Below, in pieces: positions 17,048 through 25,850 of a stretch of DNA of 64,000 nucleotides. Every line of letters starts with the position of its first letter. Position 1 is the first letter of the stretch. Both the position numbers and the translations under genes were made by a program. Source of the stretch: JALORV01 sp963780715 (lineage in GTDB: Bacteria; Pseudomonadota; Gammaproteobacteria; Burkholderiales; Burkholderiaceae_F); assembly GCA_963780715.1 (NCBI GenBank), contig CAWADK010000001.1:67065-131064 (forward strand), written 5' to 3'. A model generated the notes under the pieces. That model did no database searches and was not told where the DNA came from. It worked only from the letters and a program-made list of their open reading frames with translations.

Positions 17048-17305
17048 TCACTTGATGCACTGGAGGGCATAAGTCTTCGCCTGCCCGGTGAAGTGCTCGC
17101 TGACAACGCACGTCGCCGCGCCGCATTGGCAGTGGACCATGTTGGTTCCGATCGATGCCGCAGAAGTGGCAGGAGCGCAGTTGCAAGGAGGTGGCGTCTG
17201 CTGGGCCGCGGCATTTCCGTCTTTGGCGGACATGAGCATCGCCGTCACCACCAGGGCGACGCCAAGGCTGCCTGCTAGGGTTGCTGCGAACTTTGCTATC
17301 GACAT
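17048..17305 (-). CDS. Small exported Cys-rich protein
   Basis: 85 residues from the ATG at 17305 (MSIAKFAATLAGSLGVALVV). The N-terminal hydrophobic segment is a signal peptide or anchor. The mature part has six cysteines, arranged as CNC, CQC, then ATCVV and LQCIK. This spacing could form disulfides or bind metal. No family recognised. The upstream and downstream intergenic regions are long, so it appears to be a single-gene unit. Confidence 0.6.
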   Translation of the reverse strand: MSIAKFAATLAGSLGVALVVTAMLMSAKDGNAAAQQTPPPCNCAPATSAASIGTNMVHCQCGAATCVVSEHFTGQAKTYALQCIK

Positions 17306-17620
17306 GGGGTAAGTCCTTTCCTGACTAGCAACGTGGATTGACACGCCCGTTGCGCAGGCCTACACCGACAACGACCGCCGCAGGCAAGGCGATCGGGCAC
17401 TTCGAGCCGCGCCTTGCCAGGCTACGCTCGTTCGCTTTCCCTGTTCCGCGCCGGCCTGAGGAGACGCACCGGCCATGCTCACCCAGCCTATCTGCGGAAG
17501 GCGCGCTCCGGCGTGGGGCCGACCTGCACTCCCCATGCTGCACTATCGACCGCCATGCCGATGCCTTGGCGCATCACCGAGCGAAGACCTCGGCAGGCGG
17601 CGTGTCGCAGCGATCGCGCG
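17306..17620. other. No recognisable gene
   Basis: About 315 bases upstream of the Cys-rich protein gene and downstream of the hydrolase gene. It should contain the promoter of the former. No distinct motif seen. Confidence 0.45.
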
Positions 17621-18451
17621 TCACGCAGCCCTTCTCAGCGCTTCACCTGTCGTATCCATCTGTGCGTCCAGAAAAGCGCCGATGCGCCATGCAACTGCCT
17701 GGCCGTGAGTGACCGGCCCCATGTGCCCCGCATTGGCCACGACCTCATGTGTGGCCTGCGGCAGCGCGTAGCGCAACAGCTCGCCGATCCGGCGCGGCGC
17801 GGGGCGTGTCCGCGCGCCGGTCATGCAGAGGATCGGCATGGGAAGCCGCGAGAGAGCGGCTCGCGTCAGCGAGTCGTTGAAGAGCGCGTTGAAGTGCCCG
17901 ATGACCGACCCGATGCGCGCGGCGATCAGCTGCTGCCGCACCGGTGGCAGGCGTTCCCACGCGCCGTCGCCCGACCAGAAGTCCACGAAGCGCTGCGCGG
18001 CGCGCGCGCTGTGGCCGAGGTCGAACCAGTTGCGGATCGACTGCGCCGCGCTCAGGACTTCGGTGGTTGCGCGGTCGCGCGGCTGGTAATCCAGCAGCAG
18101 CCGAAAGAGCACAGGTTCGTAGACGGCGACGCTCGCGATGCGCTCCGGCAACAGTGCCGCCAGCTTCAGCGCCAGGGCGCCGCCGTAGGAGTGTCCGATC
18201 AGATGCACGGGGGTGGCGCTGGTGAGCAGCGGTTGCACCAGCGCAAGGTCATCTTCGAGGCGCATGCGTTGCCCTTCTGCCCACGCAGGGGTCGGGCCAT
18301 GCCCGTGCAGATCGACGGCGTGCAGGCGGTAGCGCGACTGCAGCGCAGTCATGAGACCGTCCCACTGCCTGCCGGAGCTTCCGCTCGAATGCAACAGCAC
18401 GACCGTTGGTCCCTGTCCGACGCTACGAACATGCGGCTTCTTGGTTTCCAT
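17621..18451 (-). CDS. Alpha/beta-fold hydrolase
   Basis: 276 residues. Oxyanion-hole motif HSSGSSGRQW near residue 20, DLHGHGPT strand, nucleophile elbow GHSYGG, and catalytic His in VVANAGHMGPVTHG near the C terminus. All three features fit an alpha/beta hydrolase of the esterase/epoxide-hydrolase type. Start at 18451 is favoured by GGGAG eight bases upstream. No signal peptide, so cytoplasmic. Substrate unknown. Confidence 0.83.
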   Translation of the reverse strand: METKKPHVRSVGQGPTVVLLHSSGSSGRQWDGLMTALQSRYRLHAVDLHGHGPTPAWAEGQRMRLEDDLALVQPLLTSATPVHLIGHSYGGALALKLAALLPERIASVAVYEPVLFRLLLDYQPRDRATTEVLSAAQSIRNWFDLGHSARAAQRFVDFWSGDGAWERLPPVRQQLIAARIGSVIGHFNALFNDSLTRAALSRLPMPILCMTGARTRPAPRRIGELLRYALPQATHEVVANAGHMGPVTHGQAVAWRIGAFLDAQMDTTGEALRRAA

Positions 18452-18617
18452 CGTGTGAACTCCCATGTGGCACGCCGTGTGCGCCCGGATGGAGGCGCGC
18501 AGGCTGGTGCGCGACACCGATCCTTGGCACTGTCGCAGGCGTCGTTCTTGTCTGGCTGCAAGACTCGGCGCCTCGATCGCCGTCACCCGGCGATCGAGGC
18601 GCCGAACCCGGCCGTTC

Positions 18618-19608
18618 TCAGTTCATCGGGCTGGCAATCGATCCGAGCGCCGCGTGAATCCGCTCACCCTGGGCCGGCGTGATCATGCCGCCCAGCACTT
18701 CGAGGAAGCGCGCATCCTGCACGCCAGAGAAGATGTACTGCCAGCGATAGGCCTCGAGCATCTTGGCGTGGATCGAGGCCTGCTGCTGCGCTGTGAACGA
18801 GCGACCGGCCTGCAAGCAGAAAGTACTCAGTGTCGGACTGGGCCTGCGCCTGAACGATGCCGTCGACAGCCGCCACCAGTGCGATCAGGTCGTTGACCGC
18901 TTCGTCACGCTCGGCCGCAGTCAGCCGGGCGTTTTCACGCTTCCACTCCAGTTCATCCAGGATCGCGTGCTGCGACTCTTCCTTCCAGTGGAACAGGAAG
19001 ACGTCCTTCCACAGCGGCGAAAGCTCTGGATCGGGGTCGATGCTGGCGCGATAGTGCGCCTGCGTGAAGAGCTCGATGTCGAGTGTCAGGCCGAGCACCG
19101 CCCAGGTCGACTTGCCGAGGACGACGCTCGCCACGTCGTTGGGCTGTGGCATGAACCGATAGCCCGCGGGCATGCCTTCCGCCGCCATTGCGTCGAGCCG
19201 TCGGAACATCTCCTGATGCTTCAGTTCCTCGTCGGTGAAGCGGACCAGCGCTTCGAGTGCGACCTGGTCGCCTAGCCAGTGTTCCTTGCTGATCTCCAGG
19301 ACCTTGGCGCCGATGAAGCGTTCGACCAGCCCAAAGATGTTCGCGTAGGTGCGACCCTGGATCTGGCTCAGAAAGCGATGTTCCGCAGGCGTGGTGAAGG
19401 CGAGCTCGTTGAGTTTGGAAAGGCCATCCGGCAGGAACTTCTTGCCGAAGTCGAAGCGGCGGCCTCGGATCACGTCGCGGTCGATGTCCCAGCGAATGCG
19501 CTTTGAGACCTCGATGCACTTGGCGTAGCGCCCTTGCTCGTTCGCACTCGCGGCGAGCGGATGCTCGGCAACGGCGTCTTCGGCGGTCATTTCTGCAACT
19601 GCTTCCAT
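18618..19608 (-). CDS. Ferritin-like diiron protein, frameshifted in its C-terminal third
   Basis: About 329 residues once joined. Paired iron-binding motifs are visible: a Glu in the GLVERFIG helix with EELKHQEMF, and the second pair DIELFTQAHY with EESQHAILDELEW. This spacing suggests a four-helix diiron carboxylate fold such as diiron oxygenases. The frame breaks near 18815 after QAQAQSDTEYFL and continues in another frame as QAGRSFTAQQQASIHAKMLE and RWQYIFSGVQDARFLEVLGG to the stop at 18618. It starts at MEAVAEMTAEDAV. Activity unknown. Confidence 0.75.
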
Positions 19609-19648
19609 GGTGGTGTTCTCCTTGCGTTCAGGGTGAAGGGGAAGTGGA

Positions 19649-20194
19649 CTAGAAAAGGGACAGGGCTTTGAGCGTGCGAAGCGCCTGCACGCGCGTGCGA
19701 TCGGACTCGCCGGCGATCTCGGCCGCCACAGATCGCATCTCGCTGCGATCGAGGCCGAGGTCGTGCAGCGTGCGCGTGTCCAGTTCGCGGAGCGCACGGT
19801 AGGTCGCGCGCGCAGATTTCGCCCTCGACCACGAGGCGTAGAGGCGATGCGCCGCTGCGGACATGGCGGCGATCAGCGTGCCCAGGACGGCCGCCAGACT
19901 GGCGCCGCGCGCGGCGCGGGCTTCGATCGCCCGTCGATAGGCGTCGGGGCCTTCAGGCATGGCTTGTGCTTCGGCCCGTGCATCGCCGAAGCCGTTGGCC
20001 GCGGCGGCCCGGCGCGCCCAGCCGTCGAGCTCCGCGGCGCGGTCGCGGTCGGTGACGTAGGCGGCGTCATTGCTAGCGGCCGTGAAGCGCACGAGCGTAT
20101 GGGGAGCGTAGGTCCGCTTGATGCGGGCCACGCCTTTGTTCATGGCGGCAAGGGCCTGGCCTTGCGCTTCAAGAGACAGTGTGCGGGCGTTCAT
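19649..20194 (-). CDS. DUF1127-containing protein
   Basis: 181 residues. The C-terminal segment YRALRELDTRTLHDLGLDRS is the DUF1127 motif, a short Arg-rich domain found in small regulatory or stress-related proteins. The N-terminal two thirds is Ala-rich and helical, unlike typical 50-residue DUF1127 proteins. Start at 20194 (MNARTLSLEAQG) is chosen over 20245 because the first 17 residues of the longer form look non-coding. Divergent from the response regulator gene on the other strand. Confidence 0.72.
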   Translation of the reverse strand: MNARTLSLEAQGQALAAMNKGVARIKRTYAPHTLVRFTAASNDAAYVTDRDRAAELDGWARRAAAANGFGDARAEAQAMPEGPDAYRRAIEARAARGASLAAVLGTLIAAMSAAAHRLYASWSRAKSARATYRALRELDTRTLHDLGLDRSEMRSVAAEIAGESDRTRVQALRTLKALSLF

Positions 20195-20385
20195 CGTTGC
20201 TCTCCCAGTGGTTCCGGCGGCGCCGGCGTTGTCGATGGGGGGCACTCTAGGCAGCCGACGTATTCGCGGCCTTTCAGTTCTGCATCACTGTGTATCGCTC
20301 GGTAGCTGCGGTGGTCTGGCGGTATCGACGGCGCGCGGATCGCGTCACATAATTCGCGCCTCCGAACGACCGAACAGAGGAAGTG

Positions 20386-21099
20386 GTGGCAAACGCGAGC
20401 GTGCTGGTGGTCGATGACGATGCCGACGTCCGTCGCATGCTGGTCGACTACCTCGGTTCGCACGACTACCAGGTCATCGGTGTTGCCAACGGTGCAGAGA
20501 TGCGTGCCGCGCTCGAACGCGAGGTTCCCGACGTCGTCCTGCTCGATGTCGGCCTGCCAGGCGAGGATGGCCTCTCGCTGGCGCGCTTCCTGCGCGAGCG
20601 CTACCCGGTGGGCATCATCATGGTCACCGCCGCCGACGGCGTCGTCGATCGCGTCGTCGGACTCGAGATGGGAGCGGACGACTACGTGGCCAAGCCTTTT
20701 GACCCGCGCGAGCTGCGGGCGCGAATCAAGAGCGTGCTGCGGCGTGTGCGTGACGAGACTGTCCAAAGTGCGCCGGCATCGGCTCGGCACAGGCTCCGCA
20801 TCGGACGCTGCACGCTGGACCTCGATGCCCGGCGCCTGCTCGACACCGATGGCTCCGACATTTCGATCACGGCGATGGAATTCGATCTGCTGAAGACCTT
20901 CGTCGAGCATCCGAACAAGGTCCTGACCCGCGATCGCCTCCTCACGCTGACCCGGAACCGGGAGTGGGAGCCATTTGACCGCTCGATCGACATCCGCATC
21001 GCCCGCCTGCGCAGGAAGGTGGAAGTCAACCCCGACAACCCGCTCGCGATCCAGACCGTCCGCGGCGCCGGATACATGTTCGTGCCGCCGACGGACTGA
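20386..21099 (+). CDS. OmpR/PhoB-family response regulator
   Basis: 237 residues. Receiver domain with acidic pocket VVDDDADVRR, phospho-acceptor Asp near residue 54 (VVLLDVGLPGEDG), and conserved Lys in AKPFDPREL. A winged-helix DNA-binding domain runs from about residue 130 (ITAMEFDLLKTFVEHPNKVL, ending IQTVRGAGYMFVPP). GTG start with AGAGGA five bases upstream. The large hybrid kinase gene begins 164 bases downstream on the same strand and is the obvious candidate partner. Confidence 0.9.
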   Translation: MANASVLVVDDDADVRRMLVDYLGSHDYQVIGVANGAEMRAALEREVPDVVLLDVGLPGEDGLSLARFLRERYPVGIIMVTAADGVVDRVVGLEMGADDYVAKPFDPRELRARIKSVLRRVRDETVQSAPASARHRLRIGRCTLDLDARRLLDTDGSDISITAMEFDLLKTFVEHPNKVLTRDRLLTLTRNREWEPFDRSIDIRIARLRRKVEVNPDNPLAIQTVRGAGYMFVPPTD

Positions 21100-21262
21100 T
21101 CACCAGCGTCCGTATCAGCGCGTACCAGGATGTTTCAGTCGTGTAACAGTGCAGGCCGACGGAGCGACGCCTGCCTACACTTGACGGCAGTTTCGCGAGG
21201 CGGGCGGCATCACGCTGAGACCGACGGCCGCCGAAGGAACCCTGTCGTCATGAAACACTGCC

Positions 21263-24200
21263 ATGATGAATCCTGAGTCGCATCTGGCGACTGCTTCAGA
21301 GAAAGCCGCGTCACGCGATGATGAGCGCGATGGCAGCACTGGCCTGCGCGAGGTGCTGGAGCGCACAACCGCGGCCGCGTTTGCCGTTTCCAGCGCCGGG
21401 GCCGGCCGTGTTTTCGAAGATCTCGCGCTCGGGCTGGCACGCGTGCTGGGTACGGATGCCGCGTTGATCGCCGAGTTCATCGACGACGACAAGGTGCGGA
21501 TGAAGACACGCGCCTTGGCGCTGGAAGGTCGACTGCTGACACAGTTCGAGTACGACGTCTCGCAGACCCCCTGCCGCCACATCGTCGGACGCGAGTCGCG
21601 CTTCGTGCCGCACGGCGTCCATCCGGAGTTTGCGCCGGGCACGCTCTTTGCCGCGAAAGGCTTTGATTCCTACGCCGGCTACTCGATCCTGAACGCTGCC
21701 GGCGAACAGCTCGGCATCATCGTTGCGCTCGACCGCAAACCGATCGCCAACCAGCAGCTCACGGAGGCGTTGCTGAAGATCTTCGCGGTCCGGGCGGCCG
21801 CCGAGCTCGAGCGCCAGCGCGCCGAGACGGCACTAGAGCGGTCGGAGACGAGCTACCGGGCGATCTTCGAAGCGGCTGAGGACTGCATCTTCGTTCATGA
21901 CTGGGACACCGGGTCCATAGTCGACGTCAATCCCACCGCGTGCCGGACCTATGGTTGGCCGCGCGATGAGATGCTGCGGCTCAATGTCGGCGACTTCAGC
22001 TCGAACGAGCCGCCGTATGTGCTCGAAACGGCGGCGGCCTACATCGAAGAGGCCAAGCGGGGCGGAGTGGCGCGCTTCGAGTGGCACCGGCGCAGCCGCG
22101 ACGGCAGCCTGCACTGGGACGAGGTCGTACTGAAGGCGGCCGAAATCGGCGGCCAGCGGCGCGTGCTCGCGATCACGCGCGAGATCAGCGACCGCAAGCG
22201 CGTGGAACTCGCCCTGCGAGCGAGCGAAGAGCAGTACCGCGCGATCTTCGAGGCCGCCACGGACTCGCTGCAGCTGCTCGATGCGAAGCACCGCGTGGTA
22301 GACGTGAACCCGGCATACGAGCGCATGTACGGCAAGCGCCGCGACGAGGTGATCGGCAAGACCCTGACCGAACTCGTGCCGGCGCCACTGCAGCAGGAAC
22401 GCCGGGCGCTGGTCGAGCGCGCGCTCGCTGGCGAAACCGCCGAACTGCTGACGACCGGCTTCCGGGGCGACGGGACGCCGTTCGACCTTGAGGTGCGGGT
22501 GACCCCGTTCCGGCATCGTGGGGAGCCGCATGTTCTCGGCATCGCGCGCGACATTACCGGGCGCAAGAAGGCCGAGGAGGCGATGCGGGCGAGCGAGGAG
22601 CAGTACCGCGCGATCTTCAATGCCTCGGCCGACGCACTCGTGTTGCGCGATGCCGACTTCCGCATCGTCGATGTCAACGCGACCTATGAGCGCATGAGCG
22701 GTTGGGCGCGCGACGAGGTGCTCGGCGTGGATCGGGTCGTCGCCAATCCGCTCGAGGTGGCGCCGGCGATCCGGGCGCTGCACGCGCGCGCGCTAGCCGG
22801 CGAGCCGATCGCGCTTGAGGTGCCGCTGGTGCGGCGCGATGGCACGCGCTATGAGCTCGAACTGCGCGGGGTTCCGATCCAGCACCGCGGCCACCCGCAC
22901 GTGCTGTACATGGGACGCGATGTCACCGAGCGCAAGCGCGCCGAGGAAGCCCTGCGTGCCAGCGAGGAGCAGTACCGGGCGATCTTCAATGCGTCAGCGG
23001 ACGCTCTGGTGCTGTGGGACAACCAGTACCGTCGCGTCGACGTCAATCCGGCTTACCAGAGGATGTACGGCTGGGCGCGCGAGGAAGTCATCGGCAAAGG
23101 CTACGAGGATCCGCGCTTTCCGGCGGAGTACGCGAAAACACGCCTGGAGCTCGTGCGGCGCGCAATGGACGGCGAGGACTGCCAGGCGGAACTCGAGGCA
23201 ATCCGCAGCGACGGCACACGCATCAAGACCGAAGTGCATGCGATTCCGTTTCGCCATCGCGGCGAGCCGCACGTCCTCGCGATTGCGCGCGATATCACCG
23301 AGCGCAAGCAGTCCGAGGAAGCTCTGCGCGCGAGCGAGGAGCAGTACCGCGCGATCTTCAATGCCTCGGCCGATGCAATGCTGCTGCGCGACGACACGAT
23401 GATGATCGTCGACGCCAATCCCGCGTTCCTCGCACTTTGCGGGCTGCCTCGTGAGCAGGTCATCGGCAAGACTCACGCACCCTTTGTCACGGAGGCGTAC
23501 GAGGCCGACGCGGCCCGGGTGCTGGGCGAAGCGATGGCTGGCAGCCGCGGCTCGCTGCAGGCGCAGACCCGTTCGTTCGACGGTACCGTCCTCGACGTCG
23601 ATGTGCGCGCGGTCCCGATGCTGTACCGCGGCCGCCGGCACGTGCTGGCGATCGCACGCAACATCACCGGGGAGAAGCGCGCCGAGGCCGAGCGGCACCG
23701 CTTTGAGGCCCGCCTGCGGCAGGCGCAGAAGATGGAGGCCATCGGCCAGCTGACCGGCGGTATCGCACACGACTTCAACAACATACTCGCCAGTGTGATG
23801 GGGTACGTCGTACTGGCGGAGGAGCGCGCGACCGACACCGGCGATGCCAGGAGCGTCGAGTACCTGGGCCAGGCGCTGGGTTCCTGCCGCCGGGCACGCG
23901 ATCTCATTCAGCAGATGCTGACGTTCTCGCGCGGCGGGCGCGGCGAGCCGCGCGCGCTGTCGCTGGCGGCGCTGGTCCGTGATGCGATGCCGATGCTGCG
24001 CTCGGCGCTGCCGTCGACGTTGGCAATCGATGTCGACGTCGATGACGCGGCGCCGGCGGTGTGGATGGACGAAGTCCAGGCGCACCAGGTGCTGTTGAAC
24101 CTCGCCATCAACGCGCGCGATGCGATGGCGGAGGGCGGCGCGATTCGCATCGCGGTCAAACGTTACGAGTTGCAGGACGCCGTGTGTACCAGTTGCCGCG

Positions 24201-25156
24201 CCGCAGTCAGCGGCAGTTACATTGAACTCAGCGTCGCCGATAGCGGCAAGGGTATCGATCCGGGCCTGCTGGAGCGGATCTTCGATCCCTTCTTCTCGAC
24301 CAAGGCCCCCGGCCGAGGCAGCGGCATGGGGCTGTCAATGGTGCACGGCATCGTGCACGAGCACGGCGGCCACGTGATCGTCGAGTCCGACTGGGGCAGG
24401 GGGGCGCGATTCAGGATTCTGCTGCCCGAGCATGGCGGCGCGCCTCGCGCTGCCGAGAATCTGGATGCCGCACGCGTCTCGCGAGTACCTCTGCAGGGTA
24501 AGGTGCTGCTGGTCGACGACGAGCCGAGCGTACTTGCCGTAACGCGCGAGACGCTTCAGTCCTGGGGTCTCGCGGTCGAGGCCTGCCTGTCGGCGGACGC
24601 CGCCGAGCAGGCATTCCTGCGGGCAGGCGGCGAGTTCGACCTGCTGGTGACGGACCAGGCCATGCCGTTGACCACGGGAATGGACCTTGCGGCGCGGCTT
24701 CGCCAGCATCGTCCGGAGCTGCCCTGGCTGCTGTGCACCGGCTTCGCAGACGCCGACACCGTTGCCCGTGCACGGCGATTGGGCGTGCGGGCCGTGCTGA
24801 CGAAGCCGATCGAGCGTGACGTGCTCCGCACGGCGGTCGCGGCCGTGCTTGCGGAGCGCCAGACCGCGCAGAAACCGGCGGTCAGCTTCGCGGACTTCGA
24901 GACCGCGTCCCTGGCTGAGGGTTTCAACGAGGTTGTCGAACGGCGCTGGGATGCCAACGAGGTGCTCGAGCCGCACCGGCATCCCTTTGCGGTCAAGGCG
25001 CTGATGGTCGCCGGCGAGCTGTGGCTGACCCGCGATGAGAACACACAACACCTGCGCCCCGGAGACGCCTTCGAGATCCCTCGTAACGCGCTGCATTCAG
25101 AGCGCTACGGGCCGGACGGCGCCACCTTCTGGGTCGCGCGGCGGCACGCACCCTAG
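21263..25156 (+). CDS. Hybrid histidine kinase: GAF, five PAS, HisKA, ATPase, receiver and C-terminal cupin
   Basis: 1297 residues, no transmembrane segment. GAF-like region at about 30-185; PAS domains start near 196, 323, 446, 569 and 693. HisKA has the phospho-His at 836 (GGIAHDFNN). The ATPase has NLAINARDAM and DSGKGI boxes and a GSGMGLSMVHGI lid. The receiver domain begins near 1080 with Asp 1131 (LLVTDQAMP) and Lys in LTKPIE. The last 80 residues form a cupin (EPHRHPFAVKALMVAGE, then LRPGDAFEIPRNALHSE). A cupin fused after the receiver is unusual. The later PAS units are near-identical at DNA level with a period of about 371 bases, indicating recent internal duplication. Confidence 0.92.
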   Translation: MMNPESHLATASEKAASRDDERDGSTGLREVLERTTAAAFAVSSAGAGRVFEDLALGLARVLGTDAALIAEFIDDDKVRMKTRALALEGRLLTQFEYDVSQTPCRHIVGRESRFVPHGVHPEFAPGTLFAAKGFDSYAGYSILNAAGEQLGIIVALDRKPIANQQLTEALLKIFAVRAAAELERQRAETALERSETSYRAIFEAAEDCIFVHDWDTGSIVDVNPTACRTYGWPRDEMLRLNVGDFSSNEPPYVLETAAAYIEEAKRGGVARFEWHRRSRDGSLHWDEVVLKAAEIGGQRRVLAITREISDRKRVELALRASEEQYRAIFEAATDSLQLLDAKHRVVDVNPAYERMYGKRRDEVIGKTLTELVPAPLQQERRALVERALAGETAELLTTGFRGDGTPFDLEVRVTPFRHRGEPHVLGIARDITGRKKAEEAMRASEEQYRAIFNASADALVLRDADFRIVDVNATYERMSGWARDEVLGVDRVVANPLEVAPAIRALHARALAGEPIALEVPLVRRDGTRYELELRGVPIQHRGHPHVLYMGRDVTERKRAEEALRASEEQYRAIFNASADALVLWDNQYRRVDVNPAYQRMYGWAREEVIGKGYEDPRFPAEYAKTRLELVRRAMDGEDCQAELEAIRSDGTRIKTEVHAIPFRHRGEPHVLAIARDITERKQSEEALRASEEQYRAIFNASADAMLLRDDTMMIVDANPAFLALCGLPREQVIGKTHAPFVTEAYEADAARVLGEAMAGSRGSLQAQTRSFDGTVLDVDVRAVPMLYRGRRHVLAIARNITGEKRAEAERHRFEARLRQAQKMEAIGQLTGGIAHDFNNILASVMGYVVLAEERATDTGDARSVEYLGQALGSCRRARDLIQQMLTFSRGGRGEPRALSLAALVRDAMPMLRSALPSTLAIDVDVDDAAPAVWMDEVQAHQVLLNLAINARDAMAEGGAIRIAVKRYELQDAVCTSCRAAVSGSYIELSVADSGKGIDPGLLERIFDPFFSTKAPGRGSGMGLSMVHGIVHEHGGHVIVESDWGRGARFRILLPEHGGAPRAAENLDAARVSRVPLQGKVLLVDDEPSVLAVTRETLQSWGLAVEACLSADAAEQAFLRAGGEFDLLVTDQAMPLTTGMDLAARLRQHRPELPWLLCTGFADADTVARARRLGVRAVLTKPIERDVLRTAVAAVLAERQTAQKPAVSFADFETASLAEGFNEVVERRWDANEVLEPHRHPFAVKALMVAGELWLTRDENTQHLRPGDAFEIPRNALHSERYGPDGATFWVARRHAP
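22221..23700 (+). repeat. Tandem PAS-domain repeat inside the hybrid kinase gene
   Basis: Four consecutive units of about 371 bases. Each starts with a nearly identical stretch encoding SEEQYRAIF at about 22221, 22591, 22960 and 23332, and ends with a version of HRGEPHVLAIARDITERK. High nucleotide identity between neighbours points to recent tandem duplication. Confidence 0.85.
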
Positions 25157-25260
25157 GACTTCGCGAGGCTCGGGCACGATCCGCATCCGGCCTTGGACCC
25201 GGCTTGTGCCACCGTGCAAAGTGGCGTCAGATTCGGCTTTCCGAAGATCTGGAGTGCACG

Positions 25261-25659
25261 ATGACGGAAGCGATGCGACCTGCCCAGCGGTTCACGGTGA
25301 GTCACCTGACGGGCGAAGACTTCAAGGGCGGCGGGCTGCGCGACTACTCGGAGTACCGCGACCTCGGCATCGCGGCGGCCACCGGCGGGCTGGCGACAGC
25401 GCATGTCATCCGGATGGTCGCGCCATTCCGTGAGGACCTCGGAGGGCGGCATCATCACGATGTCGACTTCCAGATGGTGTATGTCCTGAAGGGGTGGTTC
25501 AAGAACGAGTTCGATGGCGAAGGCGTGCATGTTATGAAGGCCGGTTCATGCTGGATCCAGCCGCCCGGCATACGCCACAAGGTTCTCGGATGGTCGGAGG
25601 ACTGCGAACTGCTCGAGATCATCATGCCGGCCGAGCACGAAACGGTCAGCGAACCGTGA
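25261..25659 (+). CDS. Cupin-domain protein
   Basis: 132 residues. Cupin motif 1 in GGRHHHDVDFQMVYVLKGWF and motif 2 in GSCWIQPPGIRHKVLGWS, with the His and Glu ligands usual for a metal-binding jelly-roll. Single small domain without signal peptide. Starts 105 bases after the kinase that itself ends in a cupin, so the two may sense or modify the same ligand; that link is inference. Start at 25261 has GGAG eight bases upstream. Confidence 0.85.
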   Translation: MTEAMRPAQRFTVSHLTGEDFKGGGLRDYSEYRDLGIAAATGGLATAHVIRMVAPFREDLGGRHHHDVDFQMVYVLKGWFKNEFDGEGVHVMKAGSCWIQPPGIRHKVLGWSEDCELLEIIMPAEHETVSEP

Positions 25660-25850
25660 TTTGGGCTGCCGATCCTGTAGGTTCAGCGCACCGTCCTTGA
25701 CGTCGGTCGTACCCGCTCGCGCAACCGTCGCTATAAGGCGAAGAGAGCGCTCGCGCCTGGATGGAGGCTGACGATGCCGCGCACCGAGCCGATAACGATC
25801 GCCAACGCGGGACGTCGCCTGATGTGTGACAGATCCGGACCTGTCGAGAG

